A DNA stretch of 64,000 bases, taken from Paenibacillus nasutitermitis. GTDB lineage: Bacteria > Bacillota > Bacilli > Paenibacillales > Paenibacillaceae. The notes beneath the pieces are model-generated. The model was given only the letters and a program-made list of their open reading frames with translations. It made no database searches and was not told the DNA's origin. Positions 1-9,599 of the stretch are shown one piece after another. Numbering within the stretch: the first letter of the stretch is position 1; every line of letters starts with the position of its first letter. The position numbers and the translations under genes are program-made. Where the stretch lies: NCBI RefSeq assembly GCF_014641075.1, contig NZ_BMHP01000009.1:124001-188000 (forward strand), given 5' to 3'.

Positions 1-246
1 GCGCTTGATGTGCGGACAGAGGCGGCGCTTTTGCACGCCCTGAAGGAAATGGCCTGTACGACGCTGCTGATCACCCAGAAGATCAGCTCCACGGTCGGAG
101 CGGATCAGATCCTGCTGCTGGATGAGGGAAGCCTGATCGCTCAAGGCACCCATGAGCAGCTGATGGCCGGCAATTCCCTGTACCGCCGTATTTATGAATC
201 TCAATTCGGGAAGGAGGGGACCGCTCATGTGGGAAGCTTTAAGTGA
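1..246 (+). CDS. ABC exporter half-transporter, C-terminal fragment
   Basis: The reading frame is open from the first base, so only the last 81 residues of an ABC ATPase domain are present. It begins just after the Walker B/D-loop (ALDVRTE) and runs through the H-loop region to the usual ending HEQLMAGNSLYRRIYESQF. The H-loop reads LLITQKIS: the histidine expected in LIAHRLS is glutamine. From the family, a degenerate ATP site of this kind is typical of one half of heterodimeric exporters (TM287/288, BmrC/BmrD-like). Its stop lies 20 bases inside the next gene, so the two halves are translationally coupled. It is truncated by the window edge, and the transported substrate cannot be told. Confidence 0.85.
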   Translation, partial: ALDVRTEAALLHALKEMACTTLLITQKISSTVGADQILLLDEGSLIAQGTHEQLMAGNSLYRRIYESQFGKEGTAHVGSFK

Positions 247-2062
247 GCCCTTCCGGTACCCCAGACCGCTTGGGAAAGATGCGGCAGCACCCGGCAGTTC
301 CCAGTCCGGCAAACGGGCCAAAGCCAAAGCAAAGGATTGGCAGGGAACCCTAAGACGGATCTGGCAATACCTGGCCCACCGAAAAGGCCGTCTGACGCTC
401 GTCCTGCTGATGGTTATTGCAAGCTCCGGGCTCACGCTGCTGGGTCCCTACCTGATCGGAATGGCGATTGACGATTACCTGGAAGGACCCGGAGGCAGGC
501 CGTGGCTGCTGTTTCTGCTGGGACTGGCCTGCGTGTATGTGCTTCAATCCGTTGTCGGCTGGCTGCAGAATATCTGGATGATCCAGATTGCCCAGGAGGC
601 CGTGTTCCGGATGCGCACCGATCTCTTCGAGCAGCTGCACCGTCTGCCCATACCGTTCTTCGGCAAACGCCGGCAGGGCGATCTGATGAGCCGGATGACC
701 AATGATATCGACAGCGTAAGCTCGACGCTGAACAGCTCGGCGATCCAATTGTTCTCCAGCGTGCTGATGCTTGGAGGCACGATTGTAGTGATGCTGCTGC
801 TCAGCCCCCTGCTTACGCTGCTGACCTTTCTGGTAGTGCCGTTAATGGCCCTTGGCATGCGCTGGATTACGCGGCGGACCGGGGCGTTGTTCAAGGAACG
901 CCAGCGGAATCTGGGGGAGCTGAACGGATTTGTGGAAGAGACCTTGTCCGGTCAGCGGATTATTAAGGCGTTCTCCCAGGAAGAGCGGGTCATCCATGAG
1001 TTCCGCAAGCGCAATGAGCGTATTAAACAGTCAGGCTTCTGGGCGCAGACGATCTCCGGCTTCATTCCCAAGCTGATGAATGGGCTCAACAATCTGAGCT
1101 TTGCCATTATTGCCTGTGTCGGCGGCGTATTGGCGATCCGGGGAGCGATAACGGTTGGCGTTATTATTGTATTTGTCGAGTATGCCCGCCAGTTTACAAG
1201 GCCTCTGAACGATCTGGCGAACCAGTGGAACACGCTTCTGTCGGCTATTGCCGGAGCGGAGCGGGTGTTTGAAGTACTGGATGAAGAGAAAGAAGATGTG
1301 GACGAGAGTTCGGCTGTATCCCTGGACACCGTTTCAGGCGCAGTGGTGTTTCAAGAGGTTTCCTTCTCTTATGAGGAAGGGGGGGAAACGCTTAAGCAGA
1401 TCAGCTTCGAAGCGAAGCCGGGGGAAACGATCGCGATTATCGGCCCTACCGGTGCCGGCAAGACCTCGCTGATCCAGCTGCTGTCGCGCTTTTACGACGC
1501 TGACGGCGGTAAGATCACGCTGGACGGAAGAGATATTCAGTCCATCCGGCGGGAAAGCCTGCGTTCCCATATGGCTTTTGTGCTGCAAGATTCTTTCCTG
1601 TTCGAAGGTACGATCCGCGATAATATACGCTACGGCAAGCTGGACGCCACCGATGAGCAGGTAGAGGAGGCCGCCAAGCTGGCTAACGCGCATTCGTTTA
1701 TCATGCGGCTTTCCGGCGGCTACGACCGTTTGTTGATCGCGGACGGGAGCGGCATCAGCCAGGGGCAGCGGCAGCTGCTCGCCATCGCGCGCGCCATCCT
1801 GGCCGATCCGGCCATTCTTGTGCTGGACGAGGCAACCAGCAGCATCGACACCGTTTCCGAAATCAAAATCCAGGAGGGTCTGAAGCGGCTGATGGAGGGG
1901 CGGACCAGCTTCGTCATCGCCCATCGGCTCAATACCATCCGCGAGGCCGACCGCATTCTGGTGCTCAAGGATGGACGACTGGTGGAGCAGGGGCCGCATG
2001 AAGAACTGCTGAGCCAGGAGGGGCTGTACAGCGAGCTGTTCCACGGACAGCTGGAGCAGTAA
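227..2062 (+). CDS. ABC exporter, fused membrane-ATPase half-transporter
   Basis: A 611-residue type IV ABC exporter half. An ATG at 227 follows AAGGAGG at 211-217 and is preferred over the upstream in-frame ATG at 194. A basic cytoplasmic N-terminus of about 55 residues precedes six membrane segments (roughly residues 60-320). The ATPase domain carries Walker A GPTGAGKTS, a Q-loop (FVLQD), signature ISQGQ in place of LSGGQ, Walker B ILVLDEATSS with the catalytic Glu, and an intact H-loop (IAHRL). It overlaps the upstream half-transporter and ends at a clear terminator. The pair should work as a heterodimer exporting a drug, lipid or peptide across the cell membrane. This half holds the canonical catalytic Glu and His. 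Confidence 0.93.
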   Translation: MWEALSEPFRYPRPLGKDAAAPGSSQSGKRAKAKAKDWQGTLRRIWQYLAHRKGRLTLVLLMVIASSGLTLLGPYLIGMAIDDYLEGPGGRPWLLFLLGLACVYVLQSVVGWLQNIWMIQIAQEAVFRMRTDLFEQLHRLPIPFFGKRRQGDLMSRMTNDIDSVSSTLNSSAIQLFSSVLMLGGTIVVMLLLSPLLTLLTFLVVPLMALGMRWITRRTGALFKERQRNLGELNGFVEETLSGQRIIKAFSQEERVIHEFRKRNERIKQSGFWAQTISGFIPKLMNGLNNLSFAIIACVGGVLAIRGAITVGVIIVFVEYARQFTRPLNDLANQWNTLLSAIAGAERVFEVLDEEKEDVDESSAVSLDTVSGAVVFQEVSFSYEEGGETLKQISFEAKPGETIAIIGPTGAGKTSLIQLLSRFYDADGGKITLDGRDIQSIRRESLRSHMAFVLQDSFLFEGTIRDNIRYGKLDATDEQVEEAAKLANAHSFIMRLSGGYDRLLIADGSGISQGQRQLLAIARAILADPAILVLDEATSSIDTVSEIKIQEGLKRLMEGRTSFVIAHRLNTIREADRILVLKDGRLVEQGPHEELLSQEGLYSELFHGQLEQ

Positions 2063-2105
2063 GGTTGTCCGGTCCTTGAATACGGCTGTCCCTACCGGAT
2101 ATCCG

Positions 2106-2141
2106 GCCGATCCCGTACTTATGGCGGGGTCGGCTTTTTTT
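2106..2141 (+). terminator. Rho-independent terminator after the ABC exporter
   Basis: GCCGATCCCG and CGGGGTCGGC form a 10-bp stem with one G-U pair, followed by seven T. It closes the exporter operon. Confidence 0.9.
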
Positions 2142-2320
2142 GCGTTGAGCCTTCCGTTGGTATGGCGCCCGTTGCCCCGATTCATCGATATTTGTTCCGG
2201 CTGCATCAAAGCCCGGCACATGGGGTAATGAAGGAAGACAACAGACATAGGCTGCAAATCTGGAATGCGGATCAGGAAGACATTAATGTCCCATGAGATT
2301 AACAGGAGGTGCAAATAGTT

Positions 2321-2713
2321 ATGACGGAGAGAAACCGGACAGGAAATGACGATGTCATCGTTCAGAGGCAGGAGCCCATAGAAACGGAATTGGAAATTGA
2401 AAAACAGGGAAATGGTTTCATAGTGAGGGGTATCGGCGGTCAGGTGGGTGAGATCAGCTACAAGCTGGCGGATGTCGGCACTTGGGTGATTGATCGCATC
2501 CATATGGATGCGCCCTACAACGGAACGGAGCTTGAGCGCCAGCTATTGGATCTGGTCGTGGAGGAAGCCCGGGATAAAGGGAGGAAGATCATTCCATCCG
2601 CCCCTTATGCGCTTGAGCAGTTTAAGGAAAATGCCGAATACGATGACGTATGGGAGAGAAGCGAGAAAGAATTTTCCGACACGTACAGCTCGAACAGCGT
2701 AAGCTCGTCCTAA
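2321..2713 (+). CDS. Small GNAT-like acetyltransferase (YjdJ/CG type)
   Basis: 130 residues. ATG at 2321 follows AGGAGGT at 2304-2310. The core (IGGQVGEISYKL, then VIDRIHMDAPYNGTELERQLLD, then IIPSAPYALEQFKEN) matches the compact GNAT-like family with the motif Y-ALxxFxxxxEYxDV near the C-terminus. This family is about 90 residues and lacks the full acetyl-CoA fold of classic GNATs. About 30 residues are added at the N-terminus and a Ser-rich tail at the C-terminus. A paralogue with the same core lies at 27838-28113. The substrate is unknown. It stands alone between two terminators. Confidence 0.7.
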   Translation: MTERNRTGNDDVIVQRQEPIETELEIEKQGNGFIVRGIGGQVGEISYKLADVGTWVIDRIHMDAPYNGTELERQLLDLVVEEARDKGRKIIPSAPYALEQFKENAEYDDVWERSEKEFSDTYSSNSVSSS

Positions 2714-2744
2714 AACCTCGTAGCGAGTAAAACGATCCATTAAC

Positions 2745-2776
2745 CCAAAACCATTACGATCCTGTGATGGTTTTTT
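2745..2776 (+). terminator. Rho-independent terminator after GNAT-like gene
   Basis: AAAACCAT pairs with ATGGTTTT across an interrupted stem (AC/GT inner pairs), ending in a T-run. Confidence 0.75.
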
Positions 2777-2870
2777 GTAGTTATTATCCAATGTAAAAAG
2801 GTTATATCTCGATAAACATTGCCTAGTATGAAAGAGACCCTCTACCTGTCAAGAGAATATCTTCCAGGCA

Positions 2871-2898
2871 TTGACGAAGTATAAAATAGCGATATAAA
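2871..2898 (+). promoter_or_regulatory. Putative sigma-A promoter for HPP-like gene
   Basis: TTGACG, 16-base spacer, TATAAA, about 65 bases before the ATG at 2966. This is position evidence only. Confidence 0.5.
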
Positions 2899-2965
2899 AT
2901 AAGTAGACTCCAATGAAGGTGTCAATCGACTGTTTCAGGTCAGGGAAAGAAGGATCATATCTCAC

Positions 2966-3442
2966 ATGAATATTAAAATAGCAGCCATTTGTCTATATAT
3001 CACACTGATTTATTGGCTGTCTTTGCATTATCCCAGTCTTCATATGATGTTTTTTCCTACACTGGGTGCATTCAGTTTGCTTTTTGCGACACGTTCCCTG
3101 GAATTGAAAGAGTTGAGCAAAATATCGCTCGGCGCGGTCCTGTCTTCCGTCATAGGAACATTATTGTTCTATCTGGACGCGGGAGTGTTTTCCTTATTGG
3201 CCAATATCTTGATAACAATCTGGCTGATGACGAAATTCAAATGGAATGCGCCCCCGATTCTGGCGGTTTCCTTTATACCCTTCTTTGCCCAAGTTCCAGA
3301 GCTGTGGACGGTGCCCCTTTCCGTATGCGGGTCGTTGCTGGGGCTGCTGCTTACCTTAACCTTAGCAATTGCTGTTGAGAAACGGATGAGAGGCTTTTCC
3401 GCTTTCCTCCTCCGAAGAAGAGAATGGACGAAGTCCGAGTGA
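2966..3442 (+). CDS. HPP-family-like integral membrane protein
   Basis: 158 residues with about five hydrophobic segments and a short basic tail (RRREWTKSE). The order FPTLGAFSLLFA, GAVLSSVIG, a loop with APPILAVSFIPF, and a last W--PLSVCGSLLG segment follows the layout of HPP-domain proteins (LGA near the start, then the region where HPPAGA usually stands). The literal HPP triplet is replaced by APP. Function in the family is poorly known; some members are nitrite transporters. The gene is monocistronic, with a promoter at 2871 and a terminator at 3470. The membrane location is secure, the family call moderate. Confidence 0.6.
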   Translation: MNIKIAAICLYITLIYWLSLHYPSLHMMFFPTLGAFSLLFATRSLELKELSKISLGAVLSSVIGTLLFYLDAGVFSLLANILITIWLMTKFKWNAPPILAVSFIPFFAQVPELWTVPLSVCGSLLGLLLTLTLAIAVEKRMRGFSAFLLRRREWTKSE

Positions 3443-3469
3443 CGTCTATTCACCTCCATACTCTGCAAA

Positions 3470-3503
3470 AGAGCGCCTCCGTTCGCCGGGGTGCTCTTTT
3501 TTT
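3470..3503 (+). terminator. Rho-independent terminator
   Basis: AGAGCGCC pairs with GGTGCTCT (one G-U), followed by seven T. Confidence 0.85.
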
Positions 3504-3744
3504 GTGCGCTTGACCGTATACACAGGCCAAGGTGTGACCGCCCCTAGTATGCGGGTTGGAGGACATGTCCGGCAGGATCCAAGGACCGAAAATACCAGCG
3601 GCGGACCCGGGAAGCCGCGTCCTGACTGGGCCGGCAAAAGATGTGCGTTCTAAAAAAGTTGTGGCTTGTGGGCATTCTCCGCCTGCTTTAGGATGGGAGT
3701 TGGCTGCAGCCGAAAGAGATTGGCATAAAGGCGGTAATGAAAAA

Positions 3745-4689
3745 ATGGAAAATACACTGTCCCGGAATCGCGCGGGAGACCGCCGAAAACTGTTCGACCG
3801 AAAGCGCCTTCTCATCAACATCCCTTTATTCGTGATGTTTATCCCGATCATCGTGTACTTCCTTGTGTTCAGGTACATCCCGATGCTTGGGCTCGTGGTG
3901 GCCTTCAAAGATTATAATTTCACCGACGGGATATGGGGAAGCCCCTGGGTGGGGCTGGATCATTTCAAGCTGCTGTTCTCCAATCCGAATATGCAGAATA
4001 TCCTGCGCAATACGTTTATCCTCAGTCTTCTGCAAATTGTCGTCGGCTTCCCGTTTCCCATTCTGACGGCGCTCCTTATCCATGAGGCCCGGAAGCTGTG
4101 GTTCAAGAAAACGGTCCAGACGGCGGTCTTTCTGCCCCACTTTCTGAACTGGGTTATCGTGGGACAGATCGTGATTACGATTTTTTCCCAGCAGACGGGT
4201 ATCGTCAATACAGTCGTGGAAGCGCTGTTCGGCGAACCGTACGCTTTCCTTTACCATGAAGGCTCCTGGATCTCGATCTTCGTCGGGGCCGGCATCTGGA
4301 AAGGAGCGGGATGGGGAGCGATTATTTATTTGGCGGCGCTTGCGGCCATCGATACGTCCCTCTATGAGGCGGCGAGTATGGATGGAGCCGGCAAATGGCG
4401 GCATATCTGGCATATTTCTCTGCCTTCGCTTGTCCCGGTCATCGTCATTCAGCTGATCCTGACGATCGGCGGCGTAATGGAGGTTGGGTTTGATCAGGTA
4501 TTCGTACTTCAGAATTCAGTCGTATCCAGCATATCGGAGGTTATCTCCACCTGGAGCTACAAATCCGGAATCAACGGGGGGCAATTCAGCCTGGCGACGG
4601 CTCTTGGCCTGTTCGAATCACTTATCGGCTTGACCCTGGTGCTGCTGACGAACTGGGTCGCCCGGCGCTACAATCAAGGATTATGGTAA
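3745..4689 (+). CDS. Carbohydrate ABC importer permease, LplB type
   Basis: 314 residues. ATG at 3745 has AAAGGCGG about 10 bases upstream. The frame stays open upstream to 3556 but the added residues are unlike the family, so the shorter start is taken. Six membrane segments begin at about residue 22 (LLINIPLFVMFIPIIVYFLV). The EAA-type loop reads EAASMDGAGKWRHIWHISLP, where the membrane part contacts the ATPase. Family members import oligosaccharides or uronates and are known as LplB/YtcP partners. It is the first gene of the block permease-permease-binding protein-regulator-GH78, 16 bases before the second permease. No ATPase gene accompanies it. Confidence 0.9.
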   Translation: MENTLSRNRAGDRRKLFDRKRLLINIPLFVMFIPIIVYFLVFRYIPMLGLVVAFKDYNFTDGIWGSPWVGLDHFKLLFSNPNMQNILRNTFILSLLQIVVGFPFPILTALLIHEARKLWFKKTVQTAVFLPHFLNWVIVGQIVITIFSQQTGIVNTVVEALFGEPYAFLYHEGSWISIFVGAGIWKGAGWGAIIYLAALAAIDTSLYEAASMDGAGKWRHIWHISLPSLVPVIVIQLILTIGGVMEVGFDQVFVLQNSVVSSISEVISTWSYKSGINGGQFSLATALGLFESLIGLTLVLLTNWVARRYNQGLW

Positions 4690-4705
4690 GGCGGGTGGGA
4701 CATAG

Positions 4706-5581
4706 ATGAGAGATTCACGAGGAGAGAAACTATTTTATACACTGAACGCCGTCATCCTGTCGTTGTTTGCCCTCAGCTGCATTCTGCCGATGGTGCATCT
4801 GCTTGCCCTGTCATTCAGCAACCAGGATGCGATTGTGTCGGGGCTGGTATCACTGTGGCCGGTCGGCTTTACGGCTGTCGCCTACGACAAGCTGGTGAAC
4901 GGTACGCAGATTGTGAAAGCGCTGGGTAACAGCGTCGAGATCACCCTGGTCGGTACGTTCCTCAATCTGCTGTTTACGCTGCTCTGCGCGTATCCGCTGT
5001 CTCGGGGTTACATGTACGGCAGACGTTTCTTTACCCTGGCCATCGTCTTCACCATGCTGTTCTCCGGCGGTCTGATCCCCGGGTATCTGCTGGTCAAGTC
5101 GCTGGGACTGATCAATACCTACGGGGCGCTCTGGCTGCCGGGTCTGGTCAGCGTATATAATATGCTGGTCATGCGCACTTTCTTTATGGGGATTCCCGAG
5201 GAGCTGGTGGAGGCGGCGCGAATCGACGGCTGCGGGGAGTGGCGGCTGCTGTTCCGGGTATTCCTGCCGCTGTCGCTGCCTGTCATCGTGGCGCTCGGTC
5301 TGTTCTATGGCGTCGGCCATTGGAACTCCTTCTTCAATGTCATGATGTTCATCAATTCACCGGAAAAATTCAATCTGGCCGTGCTTGTCCAGCAGATGAT
5401 TCAAAGCCAGTCGCTGCTTCAGGAGATCGGCACCATGTCTCCGGAGGATTTCGCTTCGATTACGCCGGAGTCCATCAAATCGGCGGGAGTTGTGGTCATG
5501 ATTGTGCCGATGCTGATCCTATATCCCTTCCTGCAAAAGTATTTCATTAAAGGGATTTTAATTGGGGCCATTAAAGGATAA
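4706..5581 (+). CDS. Carbohydrate ABC importer permease, LplC/YtcP type
   Basis: 291 residues, ATG at 4706 after AAGGCGGGTGGGA. It has six membrane segments, the EAA loop EAARIDGCGEWRLLFRVFLPLSLP, and the typical family C-terminus FLQKYFIKGILIGAIKG. It pairs with the permease at 3745 to form the channel of an importer, fed by the lipoprotein at 5623. Spacing and order indicate one operon. The substrate is probably a rhamnose-containing oligosaccharide, judging from the GH78 enzyme at 9600. That is inference from context. Confidence 0.92.
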   Translation: MRDSRGEKLFYTLNAVILSLFALSCILPMVHLLALSFSNQDAIVSGLVSLWPVGFTAVAYDKLVNGTQIVKALGNSVEITLVGTFLNLLFTLLCAYPLSRGYMYGRRFFTLAIVFTMLFSGGLIPGYLLVKSLGLINTYGALWLPGLVSVYNMLVMRTFFMGIPEELVEAARIDGCGEWRLLFRVFLPLSLPVIVALGLFYGVGHWNSFFNVMMFINSPEKFNLAVLVQQMIQSQSLLQEIGTMSPEDFASITPESIKSAGVVVMIVPMLILYPFLQKYFIKGILIGAIKG

Positions 5582-5622
5582 ACCGTTTACCAGAAGAATT
5601 CATTGAATAGGGAGAGGGTCTC

Positions 5623-7251
5623 ATGAAAGGCTACATGAAAAAAACGGCAGGCTGCACCTTATCGGGTCTGCTTGCTCTTACAGTTATCCTGTCCGGCTGC
5701 TCCAAGGATAAGCCGGCATCTTCCGCCACGGGGGAAACCGGCGAGACCGGGAAATCGAAGCCGTCGATTACCGTGTCGATGTACGACCGCGGCAATATCC
5801 CGCAGGAAATCGGTACGGTGGATAATAATCTGTGGACCAAGTGGGTCAATGAAAACTCGGGGGTCAACGTGAAGTTCGTTCCGGTGCCCAGATCCGACTC
5901 TGTTAAGAAATTCAACACACTGCTGGCCGCAGGCCAGGCGCCAGACCTGATACTGGAATATGACACGAACTTCCTCAACCAGTTGTACACACAGAAGCAG
6001 ATTATGCCGCTCGATGATCTTATCGATCAACACAGCACCGAATACAAGCAGCTGCTGGAGCAATATCCGCTGCTTCGGAAGCTCGGAACGAAGTCGGACG
6101 GCAAACTTTATGGAATCGGGCGGGTGCTTGGCTACATTCCCGGCAACTTTCTGTTCATCCGCCAGGACTGGCTGGACAAGCTGGGTCTGAAAGTGCCGGA
6201 GACCGATGAAGAAGCCCTCGAGGTCATGAAAGCGTTTGCTGGAAAGGATCCGGACGGCAACGGAAAAGCGGATACATTCGGTGCCAATCTGAGCGGCGCC
6301 GGCGGCGGCTGGGTGGACACGATGTTCCAGAATGTCTCCTGGATCATTAGTGACGGTAATCTGGAGAAGGATTGGGAGCGGGCCGAAGCGGCAGCTTCCT
6401 ACAAGAAGAGGATGTTCGAAGAAGGACTCGTCGACAAGGATTATCTGACGGACAATGTCGGCAAGAAATCGGAGCAGGATTTCCTCCAGGGCAAGACCGG
6501 GATTTATGGAGCAACGGGCAGCGTGCATCTGATTTATACCCAGTATCAGACGTTCAAAAGCAATAATCCCGATGCCAAACTGACGGTTATCGCCGTTCCG
6601 CGCAGCAAATACGGCCAGTTCAGTCCCGGCTTCAATGCGCCGATACAAATGTCCGGCGCTGTGAATGCCAAAGCCGCTTCCCCGGAGGGTGTGATGCAAC
6701 TGATTGATTTCATGAGCAGCGCATCCACAGTCAAAACGATGAAGTACGGCCTCGAGGGCGTTCATTACAAAATGGAGAATGGCAAGGAAGTCACCCTCGA
6801 CAAAGACAAATATGACAAGGAGATCAGCTGGCTGGGCGATTTCCGGATGGTCGGATCGCAGCACCTGATCAATGAATTTACTAAGTATCTGGAGGATCTC
6901 GACCAGTCCAAGCCGCTGGACAAGGATGTTTATGACATGATGAAAAAAGCCTACAGTCTCTACATTTCCAAGGATCAGCCTATTCCGGCGATTACGATGG
7001 ACGGTTACATGCCGGGTCTGCCCGCGGACATGCTGTTCATCGCCAATAACGTGAACCAGCCGGTTGCCGACCTGTGGAACAAGGCGGTTGTCAGCGGCAA
7101 AGGTTATTCGGTGGAGCAGGCCGCCGCCGATGCGAAATCGCTGTGGAAAAAGTCCGACGGCGAGAAGCTGGAGACGTGGTATGCCGACTGGTATGCGGCC
7201 AATAAAGACAGCTGGGTATTCACCAAAGATCTTTACGATATGAAATTTTAA
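5623..7251 (+). CDS. Extracellular sugar-binding lipoprotein of ABC importer
   Basis: 542 residues. A lipoprotein signal with lipobox LSGC (Cys about residue 26) is followed by an acidic/Ser-rich linker. The mature part has the family-1-like binding protein layout of LipO/YtcQ relatives, including DPDGNGKADTFG, a calcium-binding-like loop common in these proteins. The ATG at 5623 follows GGGAGAGG. It captures the ligand outside the membrane and delivers it to the permeases at 3745 and 4706. It ends 16 bases before a hairpin (7268-7313) that may separate its expression from the regulator gene. Confidence 0.9.
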   Translation: MKGYMKKTAGCTLSGLLALTVILSGCSKDKPASSATGETGETGKSKPSITVSMYDRGNIPQEIGTVDNNLWTKWVNENSGVNVKFVPVPRSDSVKKFNTLLAAGQAPDLILEYDTNFLNQLYTQKQIMPLDDLIDQHSTEYKQLLEQYPLLRKLGTKSDGKLYGIGRVLGYIPGNFLFIRQDWLDKLGLKVPETDEEALEVMKAFAGKDPDGNGKADTFGANLSGAGGGWVDTMFQNVSWIISDGNLEKDWERAEAAASYKKRMFEEGLVDKDYLTDNVGKKSEQDFLQGKTGIYGATGSVHLIYTQYQTFKSNNPDAKLTVIAVPRSKYGQFSPGFNAPIQMSGAVNAKAASPEGVMQLIDFMSSASTVKTMKYGLEGVHYKMENGKEVTLDKDKYDKEISWLGDFRMVGSQHLINEFTKYLEDLDQSKPLDKDVYDMMKKAYSLYISKDQPIPAITMDGYMPGLPADMLFIANNVNQPVADLWNKAVVSGKGYSVEQAAADAKSLWKKSDGEKLETWYADWYAANKDSWVFTKDLYDMKF

Positions 7252-7267
7252 TGAAATGAAGGACCTT

Positions 7268-7313
7268 TCCTACCGGCTGCGTATGACGCGATACCGGTAG
7301 GATCTTCGTTTTT
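7268..7313 (+). terminator. Hairpin between binding protein and regulator genes
   Basis: TCCTACCGG pairs with CCGGTAGGA, with an inner GCGT/ACGC stem, followed by a T-rich tail (TCTTCGTTTTT). It is a probable terminator or partial attenuator inside the cluster. Confidence 0.6.
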
Positions 7314-7347
7314 GCCGGAGAGCGGCCTGGAAGGAAGGGGGATGCCG

Positions 7348-9590
7348 ATGAATACAAAATCGTGGTTTCAACGGCTGCTGTCTACATATTTGCCGATCTT
7401 TTATCTGGTCATTTTCTTCCTGATCTTCGTATTCTTCATGACCGTCAGCCAGATGTCGCGCCAGCAGACGGCCAACGCCAACGCCAGCTATGCCAAATAT
7501 GTCATGCAGGCGCTGGAGTCAGCCCTGCAGAATATCGACCGGGTATTCTACAGGGAGCTCGATACTGATCCCGATATCCAGGCATTCCTGTTCCGCAAAG
7601 ACGACACCGGTGAAAGTGAATATCTGCTTAACAGCCGGCTGGCGAACAAGTTTAAAACCATGGGAGTCAGCTACCCGCTGATCCACTCCATCTATCTGTA
7701 CCGGGATGCGGACCGCCGGGTGCTGACCTCCAATGCGATCATGTCCAGCGACAGCTTCGGCGATCACGAGTTCGCGGAGGAGCTGGCAGGCGGAGGAGAA
7801 GTTCCCTATACATGGACGGGAGTGCGCGATTACAGGCTGTTCAGCTTCGATCCTCTCACTTCGGTTGTCTCGTTGGTCCGCAACGTGCCCCTGCAGTACG
7901 AAAGCCGGGGATTTCTCGTCATCAATGTCTCGGTCAGCGGAATTCGGGGCATGGTGGATGAGATGGCCACTCAGAATGTCGGCTCCACAGCGGTATATGA
8001 CGCCTCGGGCCGGGCGATTGTCGGTTCGATCAACGGCAATCTGCAGGGCATGTCTTTGGTGAAATCCTCCTATATGATGTGGGAGGTGCGGACCGGCCTG
8101 ATCGGAGGTTCGGCATACGGGGTAATTCTGAATTTCTTTTACGGCTGGGTAGTGCTAGGGTTTGCGGCAATTGTGCTCGGAACGGTCGGAATCGTGTTCG
8201 TTACCCGGCGTTATACCTCACCGCTTGACGCTATTGTCCGGAGGATCAAGTCCTACTCCAAATCCCGATCGAAGGAGCTGGCCGTGATGGCCGGCGGCCA
8301 GCCGCAGTTCTTCGAGACGGCATTCAATCATCTGCTGGAAATGGCGAATTTGTACACCGATGTTCATCATGAGAATCTGGTTTACCGCAGAAAAACGTTC
8401 TTCATCGAGCTGGTTGGCGGGGAACGGAGAATCGACGCTTCTGCCTGGGAAGAAGAGACCGGAAGATTCGGAATGACGGCCGGTTTCCGGGAGCTTGCGA
8501 TCGGCATTGTGGATATCGATAAATATCCCGGCTTCTGCGGAGCGTACAGCTATCAGGATCAGAATCTGATCAAATTCGTCATCTCAAGCGTCGTGAAGGA
8601 AACGGCTGCCGAGATGCGCATAGCCGTCTGGTCGGAATGGCTGGAGAACGAGCAGCTGACCGTGCTGTTCCGCACGGAAGGGTCAGAGCCTGGACTCCGC
8701 TCGGAGGTTGCCGTCTTGTGCGACAGAATCCGGATTTGGATTCAGGATAATCTGGAGTATACGGTGACCATCGGGATTGGGTCGGTTGTGGAGGAATTGG
8801 GGGACGTTCCGCGCTCCTTCGATGAAGCCGAGGAGGCGTTGACCTATAAATCCTCTGCAGGTATGAACCGGATCATCGCTTATAGCGATACCGAGCGCGG
8901 TTTTCAACTGGATTCGTTTGTTTATTTGCAGCTGATCCGCAGCATTGCAGATTCTTTCAAGCTGAGAGACGCAGACTGGAAGATCAAGTTTGCCGAACTG
9001 GTGGATCATATGCGAAGCCGGCTGTTTTTGCGCCAGGATATGGTTAATCTGCTGCAATACATGGTTTTTCACATCTCCAAGGAAGTATGGGACCTCCCCG
9101 CACCTTACAAAGAGGCATGGGACCGGGTGACCCCGGAGCTGAGCGGCGTGCTGAAGGACTTCGATACGCTGGAGGACGTCCGGGAGCGGCTTGAAGCTCT
9201 GCTGGACGAGGCCGCCGCACGGTTTGAGCAGCTCCGTCCCGGCAAGCAAAATCAGGAGCTGATCCGCAATGTCAAAGCATACATTGAAGCCCATTATCAC
9301 AGTCCTGATTTGTCTCTGGGCCTGCTCAGCTCCGAATACGGCATTCACCAGAGCAATTTGAGCCGTCTGTTCAAGGAGGAAATCGGCGAGAATTTCGTCG
9401 ATTATCTGGCCCGCATCCGGATTTTGCGGGCGAAGGAGCTGCTGCAGACGACAATTGATCCCATCCAGGACATTGCGGGCAGGGTGGGTATCTGCATTAT
9501 TTTTCCTTTAACCGGGTGTTCAAAAAATTGATGGGCCTGACGCCCGGCGAATACCGCAGAAGCGCAGCGTCGGAAGCGGAAGGCGGATAG
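7348..9590 (+). pseudogene. Membrane-anchored AraC-type regulator with frameshift in the HTH
   Basis: A YtdP/YesN-like one-component regulator. ATG at 7348 follows AAGGAAGGGG. It has a membrane segment at about residues 7-30, an extracellular Cache-like sensor, a second membrane segment near residue 260, a cytoplasmic middle domain, and an AraC DNA-binding domain starting near residue 640 (NVKAYIEAHYHSPDLSL). The first frame ends at 9531 with a non-family tail after IAGRVG. Shifting one base near 9487-9489 restores YLHYFSFNRVFKKLMGLTPGEYRRS and runs to TAG at 9588-9590, exactly before the next gene. One base therefore appears missing in the GGG run, through mutation or a sequence error. If real, the second helix-turn-helix is lost. 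Confidence 0.85.
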
Positions 9591-9599
9591 GAGACGAAC

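Noticed and set aside
9481..9492. Programmed -1 frameshift in the AraC regulator
   Set aside because: No X-XXY-YYZ slippery site or downstream pseudoknot was recognised, and a single missing base explains the data more simply.
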